64,000 nt of DNA from VAZQ01 sp963758945 (GCA_963758945.1 CAVWXY010000006.1:992001-1056000), one strand, 5' to 3'; shown: positions 8,067-17,764, numbered from the stretch's first letter. Made by a program: numbers and translations. The notes: a model not told the origin generated them from the letters alone.

Positions 8067-9686
8067 ATGGAGTTCGACGTGGCAGTCGTCGGCGCCGGAC
8101 CGGCCGGTCTCGCCGCCGCGATCAGGCTCAGGCAGCTCTCGCCCGAGATCAGCGTGGTCGTGGTCGAGAAGGGCTCCGAGGTCGGCGCGCACATCCTCTC
8201 CGGCGCGGTGATCGATCCGATCGCCCTCGACCGGCTCATTCCGGACTGGCGCGACGACGCTCCGATCAAGACCGCGGTCAGCGACGACCGCTTCTATTGG
8301 CTCTCGGCCTCGCGCGCCGTGCGCCTGCCCGGCTTCATGCTGCCGCCGCTGATGAGCAACCACGGCAATTACGTGGTTTCGCTCGGCGAGGTCTGCCGCT
8401 GGCTCGCGGCCAAGGCGGAAGCGCTGGGGGTCGAGATTTATCCCGGCTTCGCCGCCGCGGAAGTGTTGTTCGACGGCGACGGCGCGGTGGCGGGGGTGGC
8501 CACCGGCGACATGGGCATCGCCAAGGACGGCCATCACAAGGATGGCTTCACCCGCGGCATGGAGCTGCGCGCGAAATACACGCTGTTCGCCGAGGGCGCG
8601 CGCGGCAGCCTCAGCAAGATGCTGCTGCAGCGCTTCGACCTCGGGCGCGGCCGCGAACCGCAAAAATTCGGCCTCGGCCTCAAGGAGTTGTGGCAGGTGG
8701 CGCCGGACAAGCATCGGCCGGGCCTGGTGCAGCACAGCTTCGGCTGGCCGCTCGACAACCGCACCGGCGGCGGCTCGTTCCTCTATCATTTCGACCAGCA
8801 ACTGGTGTCCGTCGGCTTCGTCGTCCACCTCAACTACCAGAACCCCTACCTCGCGCCGTTCGAGGAATTCCAGCGTTTCAAGACCCACCCTCTGGTGCGC
8901 CCAACATTCGAGGGCGGCAAGCGGCTCGCCTACGGCGCGCGCGCGCTCACCGAGGGCGGCTGGCAGTCGGTGCCGAAGCTCTCCTTTCCCGGCGGCGCGC
9001 TCATCGGCTGCGCGGCCGGATTCATGAACGTGCCGCGCATCAAAGGCAGCCACAACGCGATGCTTTCCGGAATGCTGGCGGCCGAGCACGTCGCGGCGGC
9101 GCTGGCGGCCGGGCGCGCCAACGACGAACTGGCGGATTACGAGGCGGCCTGGCGTGCCTCGGCGATCGGACCCGACCTGTGGAGGGTGCGCAATGCCAAG
9201 CCCCTGTGGTCGCGCTTCGGCACGTTGCTCGGGATCGCGCTCGGCGGCGTCGACATGTGGAGCAACACGCTCGGCTTCTCGCTGTTCGGCACGCTCGGCC
9301 ACGGCAAACCCGACTGGGCGACGCTCGCGCCGGCGGCGCGATGCAGGCCGATCGCCTATCCCAAACCGGACGGCAAGCTCACGTTCGACCGCCTCTCCTC
9401 GGTGTTTCTCTCCAACACCAATCACGAGGAAGACCAGCCGCCGCACCTGAAAGTGGCCGACCTCGCGTTGCAGAAGGCGTCCGAGCACGACCGCTATGGC
9501 GGGCCCTCGGCGCGATACTGCCCGGCCGGCGTCTACGAATGGCTGGAGGAGGCCGGCTCGCTGCGCTTCGTCATCAACGCGCAGAACTGCGTTCACTGCA
9601 AGACCTGCGACATCAAGGACCCGAACCAGAACATTACCTGGCTTCCACCCGAGGGCGGCGGCGGACCGAACTACCCCAATATGTGA
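8067..9686 (+). CDS. electron transfer flavoprotein-ubiquinone oxidoreductase
   Basis: Membrane-associated flavoprotein that passes electrons from reduced ETF (fatty-acid and amino-acid oxidation) to ubiquinone. The FAD-binding N-terminus VVGAGPAGLAAAIRL is followed by the ETF-QO block GAHILSGAVIDP. The 4Fe-4S site at the C-terminus is ARYCPAGVYEW followed by QNCVHCKTCDIKDPNQN. At 539 residues it is near the usual 550. In-frame codons before the ATG read EGLPAREA, which resembles the short leader seen in relatives, but a TGA blocks extension to an upstream ATG; either the ATG at 8067 is used or a base change has shortened the start. Confidence 0.94.
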   Translation: MEFDVAVVGAGPAGLAAAIRLRQLSPEISVVVVEKGSEVGAHILSGAVIDPIALDRLIPDWRDDAPIKTAVSDDRFYWLSASRAVRLPGFMLPPLMSNHGNYVVSLGEVCRWLAAKAEALGVEIYPGFAAAEVLFDGDGAVAGVATGDMGIAKDGHHKDGFTRGMELRAKYTLFAEGARGSLSKMLLQRFDLGRGREPQKFGLGLKELWQVAPDKHRPGLVQHSFGWPLDNRTGGGSFLYHFDQQLVSVGFVVHLNYQNPYLAPFEEFQRFKTHPLVRPTFEGGKRLAYGARALTEGGWQSVPKLSFPGGALIGCAAGFMNVPRIKGSHNAMLSGMLAAEHVAAALAAGRANDELADYEAAWRASAIGPDLWRVRNAKPLWSRFGTLLGIALGGVDMWSNTLGFSLFGTLGHGKPDWATLAPAARCRPIAYPKPDGKLTFDRLSSVFLSNTNHEEDQPPHLKVADLALQKASEHDRYGGPSARYCPAGVYEWLEEAGSLRFVINAQNCVHCKTCDIKDPNQNITWLPPEGGGGPNYPNM

Positions 9687-9917
9687 AGATGCAGCCTCGA
9701 TGGAACCGGCAGGCGGCAGAAAATGCGTCATAAGGCGAGGACGCGAGCGCTAACGAAGCGGAAACCGTTCGGGCGTCACGATGCTGCCCTTATCCGGGCA
9801 TTCTAGTCGGTGGACATGTCCAATCCGGGCAGTTATTGCGGGCCGGGCCCAAACAGTCCATTCTGCTCAGCGCGGCCGCACCGTGGGCGTTCGTCCGCCA
9901 GATGGAGTCGACAAGCC

Positions 9918-11661
9918 GTGATCCCTTCGCCACGCTTCAGGCGTGCGGCCGTGGCCGCACTGGCCGTGCTTGCCGTCGCTTTCCCGGGACTGCTCACCGC
10001 GCGGGCGGAGGCGCCTTCGAGCTTCACGCGCACGTCCGCCTCCGGCAGCTATCTGGCCGCCCGCCACGCCGGCGGCCAGCGTGATGCCGCCGCCGCCGCT
10101 TCCTATTATCGCGCGGCGCTGCGCGGCGATCCCCGCAACAGCGAACTGCTCGGGCGCACCTTCCTCGCCGTGCTCGCCAACGGCGAGGTGGACGAGGCGG
10201 TCAGGCTGGCCGAACGCGTGCTGCAGATCGACAAGACCGACCGCATCGCGCGGCTCGTGCTCGGGGTGCGCGCGATCAAGCACAAGCAATATCCGCTCGC
10301 TCGCCGCGAGCTCGCCCTGTCGATCCGCGGGCCCATCACCGACCTTGCCGCCACGCTGCTGTCGGCCTGGACCATGGCGAGCCCGAGCGAGGCGAAGCTC
10401 GCGACCGATTCCATCGACAAGCTCACCGGCGCCGACTGGTACGCCATCTTCAAGGATCTGCATGCGGCGTTGATCCTCGACCTTGCCCACCAGCGGAAGG
10501 AAGCGGGCAAACGCTACGAGCGCGCCTACAAGCTCGATCCGACGGCGCTGCGAGTGGTGCAGAGCTACGGCAGTTTTCTCTCGCGGCAGGGCAACACCGC
10601 CGAGGCGTTGAAGGTCTTTGCCGCTTTCGACGAAGCGCTGCCGCGCCATCCGCTGATCGTCGACGCGACCGCCGAGCTCAAGGCCGGCAAGAAGCTGCCG
10701 CTGATGGTCGAGACGCCGCAGGCGGGCGGCGCCGAGGTGCTGTACGGGCTCGGCGCCGCGCTCGGGCGCCGCGGCGGCGAGGATCTCGGCCTCATCTATC
10801 TGCAGCTCGCCCTTTATCTCGTGCCGTCGCATTCGCTCGCGCTGCTGTCGCTCGGCGACCTCTACGAGGCGATGAAGAAACCGGAGCTCGCCAACAAGAT
10901 TTATGAGCGGGTGCCGCTGAGCTCTCCGCTGCAACGCAATGCGCAGATCCAGCTTGCGCTCAACCTGGATTCGCTCGACCAAACCGACGAGGCCAAAGCC
11001 AGGCTCGAAAAGCTGATCGTCGCCAATCCCGGCGATCGCGAGGCGATCATGGCGCTCGGCAACGTGCTGCGCGGGCGCAAGCAGTTCGCCGAATGCGCGG
11101 ACGTCTATTCCAAGGGCATCGACACGATCAGCAAGCCCGAGAAGGCGGACTGGGTGATCTATTATTTCCGCGGCATCTGCCTCGAGCGCTCCAAGCAATG
11201 GGCGAAGGCGGAAACCGATCTCAAGACTGCGCTAGGACTCTATCCCGACCAGCCGCACGTGCTGAACTATCTCGGCTATTCCTGGATCGATCAGGGCATC
11301 AATCTCGACGAAGGCATGCGCATGATCAAACGCGCGGTCGAGCAGCGCGCCGACGACGGCTACATCGTCGACTCCCTCGGCTGGGCCTACTACCGAACTC
11401 GGCAACATGGACGAGGCGGTCAAGCAGCTCGAGCGTGCCGTCGAGCTCAAGCCGGAAGACCCGACCATCAACGACCACCTCGGCGACGCCTATTGGCAGG
11501 TCGGGCGCGTGCTCGAGGCACGCTTCCAGTGGTCGCACGCGCGCGACCTCAAGCCCGAGCCCGAGGATCTCGCCAAGATCGAAGCCAAGCTGAAGTCCGG
11601 CCTGCCCGACGACACCTCCTCGGCGGCGCAAGCCGAGCACAAGAAGCCCGGCGGCGGCTGA
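9918..11661 (+). pseudogene. secreted TPR-repeat protein, split by a one-base insertion
   Basis: A roughly 580-residue tetratricopeptide-repeat protein with an N-terminal signal sequence (FRRAAVAALAVLAVAFPG, cleavage near ARA). GTG at 9918 gives the cleanest signal peptide. Repeats run through the protein (NSELLGRTFLAVLANGEVDE, DEAVKQLERAVELKPEDPT). At about 11396 the frame changes: GWAYYR should continue LGNMDEAVKQ, but one extra A moves it to the next frame, which is open to the TGA at 11661. Everything else is intact, so sequencing error or very recent mutation is equally likely. It ends 6 bases before ispE. The role is probably protein-protein scaffolding in the periplasm. Confidence 0.75.
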
Positions 11662-11667
11662 GTCGGC

Positions 11668-12549
11668 GTGGCGGCGGCCGCGCGCGCCGAGCAGGCGCCC
11701 GCCAAGGTCAACCTGACGCTGCGCGTGCTCGGTCGTCGCGCCGACGGCTATCACGACATCGAGAGCCTGGTCGCCTTTGCCGGCATCGGCGACTTGTTGA
11801 CCTTCACGCCCGGCGCTGCACTGGCGCTCGCACTGAGCGGGCCGACCGCGCCTGCCGCGGGCGATGTCGCCGACAACCTCGTGCTCAAGGCCGCCCGCGC
11901 CCTCGCCGGGCAGGTCGCCGGTCTCGGGCTCGGTCGCTTCGCGCTGTCGAAGCGCTTGCCGGTGGCCGCCGGCCTGGGCGGCGGCTCGGCCGATGCGGCG
12001 GCCGCCTTGCGGCTGCTGGCGCGCGCGAACGGCATCGCGCTCGATGATCCCCGCCTGCTGCAGGCGGCGCGCGCGACCGGTGCCGATGTGCCGGTGTGTC
12101 TCGATCCGCGGGTGCGCCTGATGCGCGGCATCGGCGACGTTCTCTCCCCGCCGCTCGATCTTCCCCGGCTGTTCGCGGTGCTCGTCAACCCCGGCGTGGC
12201 CGTCGCGACCGGGGCGGTTTTCGCGGCCCTGAACGTTGCGCCCGCGGCGCAACCCGCGCTCGGGGAAACCACCGCGACAACGGCGGCGCTGCTGGCCGAG
12301 ATCGCCGATGGCCGCAACGACCTGGAGGAGCCGGCCATCGAGCTCGAGCCCGCGATCGCCGATGTTCTGGCCGTGCTGCGCAGGCTGCCCGGCTGCCGGC
12401 TCGCCCGCATGTCGGGCTCGGGAGCGACCTGCTTCGGCCTGTTCGGGTCGACGGCGGCGGCGAGTGCGGCCGCGCGGACGCTGCGGGTGGGATATCCGGG
12501 CTGGTGGGTGCGCGCGACGGTGCTGGGCGATCAATCCAAATCCGATTGA
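11668..12549 (+). CDS. ispE: 4-diphosphocytidyl-2-C-methyl-D-erythritol kinase
   Basis: Phosphorylates CDP-methylerythritol with ATP in the MEP isoprenoid pathway. The GHMP-kinase signature LPVAAGLGGGSADAAAALR and the N-terminal APAKVNLTLRVLGRRADGYH are diagnostic; MSGSGATCFGLF is the C-terminal glycine loop. The start is GTG six bases after the TPR stop. The 293 residues are normal length. It converges on the polyprenyl diphosphate synthase, another isoprenoid enzyme, 35 bases away. Confidence 0.95.
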   Translation: MAAAARAEQAPAKVNLTLRVLGRRADGYHDIESLVAFAGIGDLLTFTPGAALALALSGPTAPAAGDVADNLVLKAARALAGQVAGLGLGRFALSKRLPVAAGLGGGSADAAAALRLLARANGIALDDPRLLQAARATGADVPVCLDPRVRLMRGIGDVLSPPLDLPRLFAVLVNPGVAVATGAVFAALNVAPAAQPALGETTATTAALLAEIADGRNDLEEPAIELEPAIADVLAVLRRLPGCRLARMSGSGATCFGLFGSTAAASAAARTLRVGYPGWWVRATVLGDQSKSD

Positions 12550-12584
12550 TCAATTCACGCCAGCGAAGCCGATCGGCGGTTACG

Positions 12585-13595
12585 CTAGTTCGAGCGACAG
12601 ATGCAGAACTCGACGGTCTCTTCCAACGCCGCCTTCATCAGGGAGGCGGGAAAGAACGCCAGCGCGTCGGTGGCGATGGCGCCGTAATGGCGCGCGCGCT
12701 GGACGGTGTCTTCGAGCGCGCGATGTTTCACCATCAGGCTGATCGCATGCTCGAGGTCGGCATCGGTCGCGTCGCCTTCCTCGAGCGTGCGCCGCCAGAA
12801 CGCGCGTTCGCTCTCGGATCCGCGCCGGAACGACAGCACCACCGGCAGCGTGATCTTGCCCTCGCGAAAATCGTCGCCGACGTTCTTGCCGAGCTTGGCC
12901 GCCTTGCCCCCGTAATCGAGCGCGTCGTCCACGAGCTGGAAGGCGATGCCGAGATTCATGCCGAACGAGCGGCAGGCGGATTGCTCGTCCTTGGGCCGCG
13001 CCGCGAGTGTCGGACCGACCTCGCAGGCGGCGGCGAAAAGTTCCGCGGTCTTGGCTCGGATCACGGCGAGGTATTCGTCCTCGGTGGTGGCGGTGTTCTT
13101 GGCGGCGCCAAGCTGCATCACCTCGCCCTCGGCGATCACCGCGGCGGCCGACGACAAGATTTCGAGCGCCTTGAGCGAGGCGACCTCCACCATCATCTTG
13201 AAGGCCTGGCCGAGCAGGAAGTCGCCGACCAGCACGCTCGCTTCGTTGCCCCACAGCATGCGCGCGGCGAGCTTGCCGCGCCGCATCTCGCTTTCGTCGA
13301 CCACGTCGTCGTGCAGCAGGGTGGCGGTGTGCATGAATTCGACGGCGGCCGCGAGCTTGACGTGGCCGCTGCCGGTATAGCCGGCGAGTTGCGCCATGGC
13401 CAAGGTGAGGATGGGGCGCAGCCGCTTGCCGCCGGAGGAGATCAGGTGGTTGGCGACCTCGGGAATCATCGTCACCTGCGAGCCGGTGCGTGACAATATG
13501 GTCGCGTTGACGCGCCCCATGTCGGCGGCGACGAGTTCGAGCAGGCGATCGATGGTGGTGGGCGAACGGCCTTCGAATGGGACGATGACGGCCAA
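12585..13595 (-). CDS. ispB: trans-polyprenyl diphosphate synthase (octaprenyl/decaprenyl type)
   Basis: Builds the C40-C50 prenyl tail of ubiquinone from isopentenyl diphosphate. The two aspartate-rich motifs are LLHDDVVDESEMRRG and FQLVDDALDYGG, with GGKRLRPIL near the N-terminus. Relatives begin MAVIVPFEG; here the equivalent is TTG at 13595 (LAVIVPFEG), which I prefer, though in-frame ATGs at 13628 and 13670 would add a short hydrophobic leader. Chain length cannot be read from sequence with confidence; the gene name follows the family. It is divergent from the methyltransferase gene. Confidence 0.92.
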   Translation of the reverse strand: MAVIVPFEGRSPTTIDRLLELVAADMGRVNATILSRTGSQVTMIPEVANHLISSGGKRLRPILTLAMAQLAGYTGSGHVKLAAAVEFMHTATLLHDDVVDESEMRRGKLAARMLWGNEASVLVGDFLLGQAFKMMVEVASLKALEILSSAAAVIAEGEVMQLGAAKNTATTEDEYLAVIRAKTAELFAAACEVGPTLAARPKDEQSACRSFGMNLGIAFQLVDDALDYGGKAAKLGKNVGDDFREGKITLPVVLSFRRGSESERAFWRRTLEEGDATDADLEHAISLMVKHRALEDTVQRARHYGAIATDALAFFPASLMKAALEETVEFCICRSN

Positions 13596-13833
13596 GAGAA
13601 GCGCTCCGAACGACAGACGCGCGAGCATAGAAACGCTATGGTGGCGCGGCAAGTGCGCGAAACCGCACATTTGCGCGAGCGGTGCTCGCGAAAAGGGCGA
13701 ATTGATGGGAAAGCGCGGGACGATGGCGGCGCGCCCGGAGGCCGCCCTCTACCTCCGCGACATCGATTGCGCCCGTCGGCGGCAGCGGGCGGCGTGCGAG
13801 GAGTAAGGCCGGCCGCCGGGGAGGAGACGACGC

Positions 13834-14829
13834 GTGCGCGAGCTTGTTCGCACCAATGATCCCGTGCTGGTCTCGGCGATCGAGGCGTTGCTCGATGCCG
13901 CGCGCATCCCGCATATCGTGCTCGACCAGAACATGAGCGTGCTGGAAGGCTCGCTCGGCATTCTGCCGCGCCGCGTGCTGGTCGACGATGAGCACGCGCG
14001 GGCGGCGCGGCGTCTGCTCGAAGATGCCGGGCTCGGCCACGAGCTGCGGCCGGATGCCAACGAGCCCGATGAGGCGGCGACGACCGAGGACGCCGTGCTC
14101 GGCGGCAGGCTGCGTCTGCGTCAGCCGCGCCGCGGCCATCGCGTGGGGCACGACGCCATCCTGCTCGCGGCCGCGACCGCCGGGCGCCCGGGCGAGCGCG
14201 CGGTCGAGCTGGGAAGCGGCGTGGGCGCCGCCGGCCTTGCGCTCGCCGCGCGCGTGCCCGGTCTCGCGCTCGTCCTGGTCGACATCGATCCGGAACTCTG
14301 CGCGCTGGCGGCGAGCAATGCGCGCGCGAACGGGTTGGGCGAGCGTGTCGAGGTGCGCTGCCTCGATCTCGCCGCGCCGGCGGCGCTCGCGGCGCCGGAA
14401 CTCGCTCCCGGCTCGGCCGGCCGCGTGCTGATGAATCCGCCGTTCGGCGATCCGGCGCGCGAGAACGTCTCGCCCGATGCGCGCCGGCGGCTGGCACACG
14501 CGGCAATGCCGCAGACGCTCGCGCTGTGGATCGATACCGCCGCGCGGTTGCTCGTACCGGACGGGGTGCTCACCCTGATCTGGCGCGCGGACGGATTCGC
14601 CGACGTGGTTCGCGCGCTGGATCCCGCCTTCGGCGGCGTGACGGTGCTGCCGGTGCATTCCAAACCCGGCGAGCCGGCCATCCGTATCCTCGTGCGGGCG
14701 GTCAAAGCGAGCCGCGCACCGCTCGCGCTGCTTCCGGGTCTCGTCCTCAACGACCGTGCCGGGCGCCCGACCGCGCAGGCCGAGGCGGTGTTGCGGGAGG
14801 GCGCGGTCCTGCCGCTGGCGAACATGTGA
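13834..14829 (+). CDS. DUF2007 domain fused to a TrmN6-like methyltransferase
   Basis: Residues 1-72 form a DUF2007 domain (VRTNDPVLVSAIEALLDAAR, SVLEGSLGILPRRVLV) that is usually a separate small gene in this group. From about residue 85 follows an N6-adenine-type methyltransferase: LRLRQPRRGHRVGHDAILLA, SAM loop AVELGSGVGAAGLALA, acidic LVDIDPELC and catalytic NPPFGDP, as in TrmN6/YfiC proteins that modify tRNA. The junction HELRPDANEPDEAATTEDAV has no stop. In relatives I recall, DUF2007 ends around here, so a lost stop has joined the two frames. The tRNA substrate is inference. Confidence 0.85.
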   Translation: MRELVRTNDPVLVSAIEALLDAARIPHIVLDQNMSVLEGSLGILPRRVLVDDEHARAARRLLEDAGLGHELRPDANEPDEAATTEDAVLGGRLRLRQPRRGHRVGHDAILLAAATAGRPGERAVELGSGVGAAGLALAARVPGLALVLVDIDPELCALAASNARANGLGERVEVRCLDLAAPAALAAPELAPGSAGRVLMNPPFGDPARENVSPDARRRLAHAAMPQTLALWIDTAARLLVPDGVLTLIWRADGFADVVRALDPAFGGVTVLPVHSKPGEPAIRILVRAVKASRAPLALLPGLVLNDRAGRPTAQAEAVLREGAVLPLANM

Positions 14830-14873
14830 ACGCGCGGCCGCCCGCCGCGCCGACGGCTGTCACGCGGCGGTGG

Positions 14874-14969
14874 TCAGGCGCTGGGCTCGGCCGACTTGCG
14901 CGCGGAATCGGCGTGCGACAGCGCGGCGATGGAGCCGATCAGGAGCATCAGCAGGTAAATCTTCAGCAT
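14874..14969 (-). CDS. putative 31-residue single-pass membrane peptide
   Basis: ATG at 14969 opens MLKIYLLMLLIGSIAALSHA followed by a short polar tail (DSARKSAEPSA). It is preceded by an AGGTGGGAG ribosome site at good spacing. One hydrophobic helix or signal sequence fills residues 4-19. It sits alone in an otherwise empty 325-base gap between the methyltransferase and the S49 protease, on the opposite strand. Function unknown; the existence of the gene rests on the ribosome site and the composition of the peptide. Confidence 0.5.
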   Translation of the reverse strand: MLKIYLLMLLIGSIAALSHADSARKSAEPSA

Positions 14970-15153
14970 GCTCTCCCACCTCGCGGTCGCCGGCGGTCGA
15001 CCCCGGGAACCTTCCGTGCAATAAGCACTTCAGTCGTTGACGAAAGGTAACTTGAGGCGAGCCGGCCGGCGGCCTACGACGCGACATCACGTCGCGTCGC
15101 AAGCGGAGCCCGGTGCGCGCCGCGCCGCTATTGTGAGACTGGAACGCAGCGTC

Positions 15154-16065
15154 ATGTCCGATCACAACATGTCCGAGCATTTGCGGCAGCTGTTCGCGAG
15201 CGCGCGCGAAGCGCTGCGGCCGATCCTGCCGAAATGGCTGCGTGGCGACCGGCCGGTCGTGCCAGTGGTGCGGCTCTCCGGCGTGATCGGCCTTGCCCCG
15301 CCCTTGAGATCCGCCCTCACGCTCGCCGCCGTCGCGCGTCCGCTCGAGCGCGCCTTCGGCATGCGCCGCGCGCGCGCGGTCGCGCTGCTGGTCAATTCGC
15401 CCGGCGGCGCGCCGGTGCAATCGCATCTGATCTATCGCCGCATCCGCCAGCTCGCGGCCGAGAGCGGCCGCCCGGTGATCGTCTTTGCGGAGGATGTCGC
15501 CGCCTCCGGCGGCTACATGATCGCCTGCGCCGGCGACGAGATCGTCTGCGATCCATCCTCGATCGTCGGTTCGATCGGCGTCGTCGGCGGGTCGTTCGGA
15601 TTTGCCGGGCTGATGGACAAGCTCGGCATCGAGCGCCGGCTCTACACCTCCGGCGATCACAAGGCCATGCTCGATCCGTTCCTGCCGGAGAAGCCCGAAG
15701 ACGTCGAGCGGCTCAAGTCGGTGCAGCGGGAAATCCACGAGGGCTTCATCGAGCTGGTCAAGCGCAGCCGAGGCGCGCGACTCAAAGGCCCGGAAGAAAC
15801 CTTGTTCTCCGGCGAGTACTGGACCGGCAGCAAAGCCGTCGAGCTTGGCCTCGCCGACAGCCTCGGCGACCTGCGCGGCACCTTGCGGGCGCGCTTCGGC
15901 GACGATGTCGTCACCCCGCTCGTGTCGCCCGCGCGCGGCTGGTTCGGCCGCGTGCAGCCCGGCGTCGACACGGCGGGTATGGGTTTGGCGCGCGCTGCGG
16001 ATTTCGCCGGAGAGCTCGTCTCGGCGCTCGAAGCGCGTGCATTGTGGGGGCGTTACGGGTTATAA
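15154..16065 (+). CDS. S49-family signal peptide peptidase-like serine protease
   Basis: A 303-residue single-domain SppA/SohB-type protease. The Ser-Lys dyad is visible: Ser118 in EDVAASGGYMIA and Lys170 in YTSGDHKAMLDP. NSPGG at 81-85 forms the oxyanion/substrate region, and SSIVGSIGVVGGSFGF is conserved. No clear N-terminal transmembrane helix is seen, unlike many SppA proteins, so it may be peripheral. I chose ATG 15154; the frame is open further upstream but without family similarity. It likely degrades membrane-released peptides. It is followed 24 bases later by a small conserved gene. Confidence 0.9.
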   Translation: MSDHNMSEHLRQLFASAREALRPILPKWLRGDRPVVPVVRLSGVIGLAPPLRSALTLAAVARPLERAFGMRRARAVALLVNSPGGAPVQSHLIYRRIRQLAAESGRPVIVFAEDVAASGGYMIACAGDEIVCDPSSIVGSIGVVGGSFGFAGLMDKLGIERRLYTSGDHKAMLDPFLPEKPEDVERLKSVQREIHEGFIELVKRSRGARLKGPEETLFSGEYWTGSKAVELGLADSLGDLRGTLRARFGDDVVTPLVSPARGWFGRVQPGVDTAGMGLARAADFAGELVSALEARALWGRYGL

Positions 16066-16089
16066 GGCCGTTCGAAGAGGAGACCGATC

Positions 16090-16291
16090 ATGCCCCCCTT
16101 CCTCATCTCGCCATTGATCAAAGTCGCGCTCGGGATGCGTGGGCGCCGGCGCCGTCGTTCATTGGGCCGTGAAAGAGGTCCGGCGCATCAACCAGGAACT
16201 GGAACGGGTCAAGACCGCCTCCGCCATCGATCCGCGCTCGCTGCCCAAGCTGCGCCGCGATCCGCATACCGGCGAGTGGCGCCCGAACTGA
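16090..16291 (+). pseudogene. small membrane-anchored protein, frameshifted
   Basis: ATG with a GAGGAG ribosome site opens MPPFLISPLIKVALG. After a one-base insertion near 16139 the next frame continues VGAGAVVHWAVKEVRRINQE and ends DPHTGEWRPN before TGA. Rejoined, it is a 66-residue protein with one N-terminal helix and a charged helical tail. In the frame as printed the ATG frame runs on into a basic nonsense tail. It sits between the S49 protease and glyQ on the same strand. Function unknown; the reconstruction is my inference from the reading frames. Confidence 0.6.
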
Positions 16292-16456
16292 CCGGGTTTC
16301 GCCGCAGGCCCTGTCGTACTTGCGGTTTTGCCGGGCGCCAATGCCGCCGTCGGTGCGAGCGCGTGCGGGCGGCCCGTGTCCTTGACCCTCCCGATGGTGG
16401 CCGATAGGTCTAGCGCCGCGATGCACGGCCCCATGCGCAGCGATCTTCCCGCCCAT

Positions 16457-17374
16457 ATGCGTCCCGAGCGCTCGTTCCAGGGCCTGATCCTGGCGCTGCA
16501 GCGCTACTGGGCGGACTACGGCTGCGTGATCCTCGAGCCCTACGACATGGAGGTCGGCGCCGGCACCTTTCATCCCGCGACGACGCTGCGCGCGCTCGGC
16601 CCCAAGCCGTGGAACGCGGCCTACGTGCAGCCCTCGCGCCGGCCGAAGGACGGCCGCTACGGCGAGAACCCGAACCGCCTGCAGCACTATTACCAGTTCC
16701 AGGTGATCCTGAAGCCGTCGCCCGAGGACATCCAGGACCTCTATCTCGAATCGCTCGCCGCGATCGGCATCGATCCCAAGCTGCACGACATCCGCTTCGT
16801 CGAGGACGATTGGGAAAGCCCCACGCTCGGCGCCTGGGGACTCGGCTGGGAGTGCTGGTGCGACGGCATGGAGGTCTCCCAGTTCACCTATTTTCAGCAG
16901 GTGGCGGGTTTCGAATGCGCGCCGGTCTCGGGCGAGCTGACCTACGGGCTCGAGCGCCTCGCCATGTACGTGCAGGGCGTCGACCGCGTCTTCGACCTCA
17001 ACTTCAACGGCCGCGAGGGTGACAAGAAGGTGACCTATGGCGACGTGTTCCTCCAGGCCGAGAAGGAATATTCGCGGCACAATTTCGAGGTCGCCGACAC
17101 CGGCATGCTGTTCGAGCAGTTCAAGATGGCCGAGGCCGCCTGCCGCAAATATATCGACGCCGGCTGGGTAACGGTCGGCAATGTGCGGCGCCACCTGATG
17201 GCGCTGCCTGCCTACGACCAGTGCATCAAGGCGAGCCACGTCTTCAATCTGCTCGACGCGCGCGGCGTGATTTCCGTCACCGAGCGCCAGAGCTACATTC
17301 TGCGCGTGCGCGAGCTCGCCAAGGCCTGCGGCGAGGCATGGCTCGCGACCGAAGCGGGAGGAGCAGGGGTATGA
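16457..17374 (+). CDS. glyQ: glycyl-tRNA synthetase alpha subunit
   Basis: Catalytic subunit of the tetrameric (alpha2beta2) bacterial glycyl-tRNA synthetase; it activates glycine and works with GlyS, encoded 1.1 kb downstream. SFQGLILALQRYWADYGC, YVQPSRRPKDGRYGENPNRL and VSGELTYGLERLAMYVQGV are near-identical to the family. ATG 16457 (MRPERSFQ) gives 305 residues; in-frame ATGs at 16421 and 16433 would add a short unconserved leader. Its TGA overlaps the ATG of the CDGSH gene (ATGA), so the two are translationally coupled. Confidence 0.96.
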   Translation: MRPERSFQGLILALQRYWADYGCVILEPYDMEVGAGTFHPATTLRALGPKPWNAAYVQPSRRPKDGRYGENPNRLQHYYQFQVILKPSPEDIQDLYLESLAAIGIDPKLHDIRFVEDDWESPTLGAWGLGWECWCDGMEVSQFTYFQQVAGFECAPVSGELTYGLERLAMYVQGVDRVFDLNFNGREGDKKVTYGDVFLQAEKEYSRHNFEVADTGMLFEQFKMAEAACRKYIDAGWVTVGNVRRHLMALPAYDQCIKASHVFNLLDARGVISVTERQSYILRVRELAKACGEAWLATEAGGAGV

Positions 17375-17613
17375 GCGAGCAGCCTGAGATCGGCGGCCGA
17401 CAACCGCTCGCGGTCGACGTCGAGGCCGGCAAGAGCTACTGGTGGTGTGCCTGCGGCCGCTCGAAGAAGCAGCCGTTCTGCGACGGCTCGCACAAGGGCT
17501 CGTCCTTCACGCCGGTCGAGTGGAAGGCCGCGCAGGCGGAGCAGGCTTGGTTCTGCGCCTGCAAGCGCACCGGCCACCGCCCGATGTGCGACGGCAGCCA
17601 CAAGCGGCTGTGA
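17371..17613 (+). CDS. double CDGSH iron-sulfur domain protein
   Basis: An 80-residue protein with two mitoNEET-type 2Fe-2S motifs: CACGRSKKQPFCDGSH at about 26-41 and CACKRTGHRPMCDGSH at about 61-76. Each supplies three Cys and one His. No membrane anchor is present. Such small bacterial CDGSH proteins are thought to act in electron or cluster transfer; a specific partner is unknown. It overlaps the end of glyQ by four bases and breaks the usual glyQ-glyS adjacency. Confidence 0.92.
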   Translation: MSEQPEIGGRQPLAVDVEAGKSYWWCACGRSKKQPFCDGSHKGSSFTPVEWKAAQAEQAWFCACKRTGHRPMCDGSHKRL

Positions 17614-17640
17614 CGCGGCGGGCGAACACCCCGCGGCCGT

Positions 17641-17745
17641 CGTCACCCGCGAAAGCGGTGATCCGGTATCCCAGAGGCCGGGGTGTGATTCATGATCGGT
17701 CGACTGCTGGGGTGATTACTGGATGCCCGCCTTCGCGGGCATGAC
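17641..17745. repeat. REP/BIME-type intergenic palindrome
   Basis: Two inverted palindromes: CACCCGCGAAAGCGGTG on the left and ATGCCCGCCTTCGCGGGCAT on the right, separated by about 55 bases that include ATTACTGGAT. It belongs to the same family as copies at 20653, 29961, 46991 and 53447. It lies between convergent genes and may act as a terminator or transcript stabiliser. Confidence 0.8.
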
Positions 17746-17764
17746 AACCGAGCACAGCCGCGCA

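Noticed and set aside
13705..13806. 33-codon frame MGKRGTMAARPEAALYLRDI upstream of the DUF2007 fusion
   Set aside because: No good ribosome site and no conserved feature; probably leader DNA.
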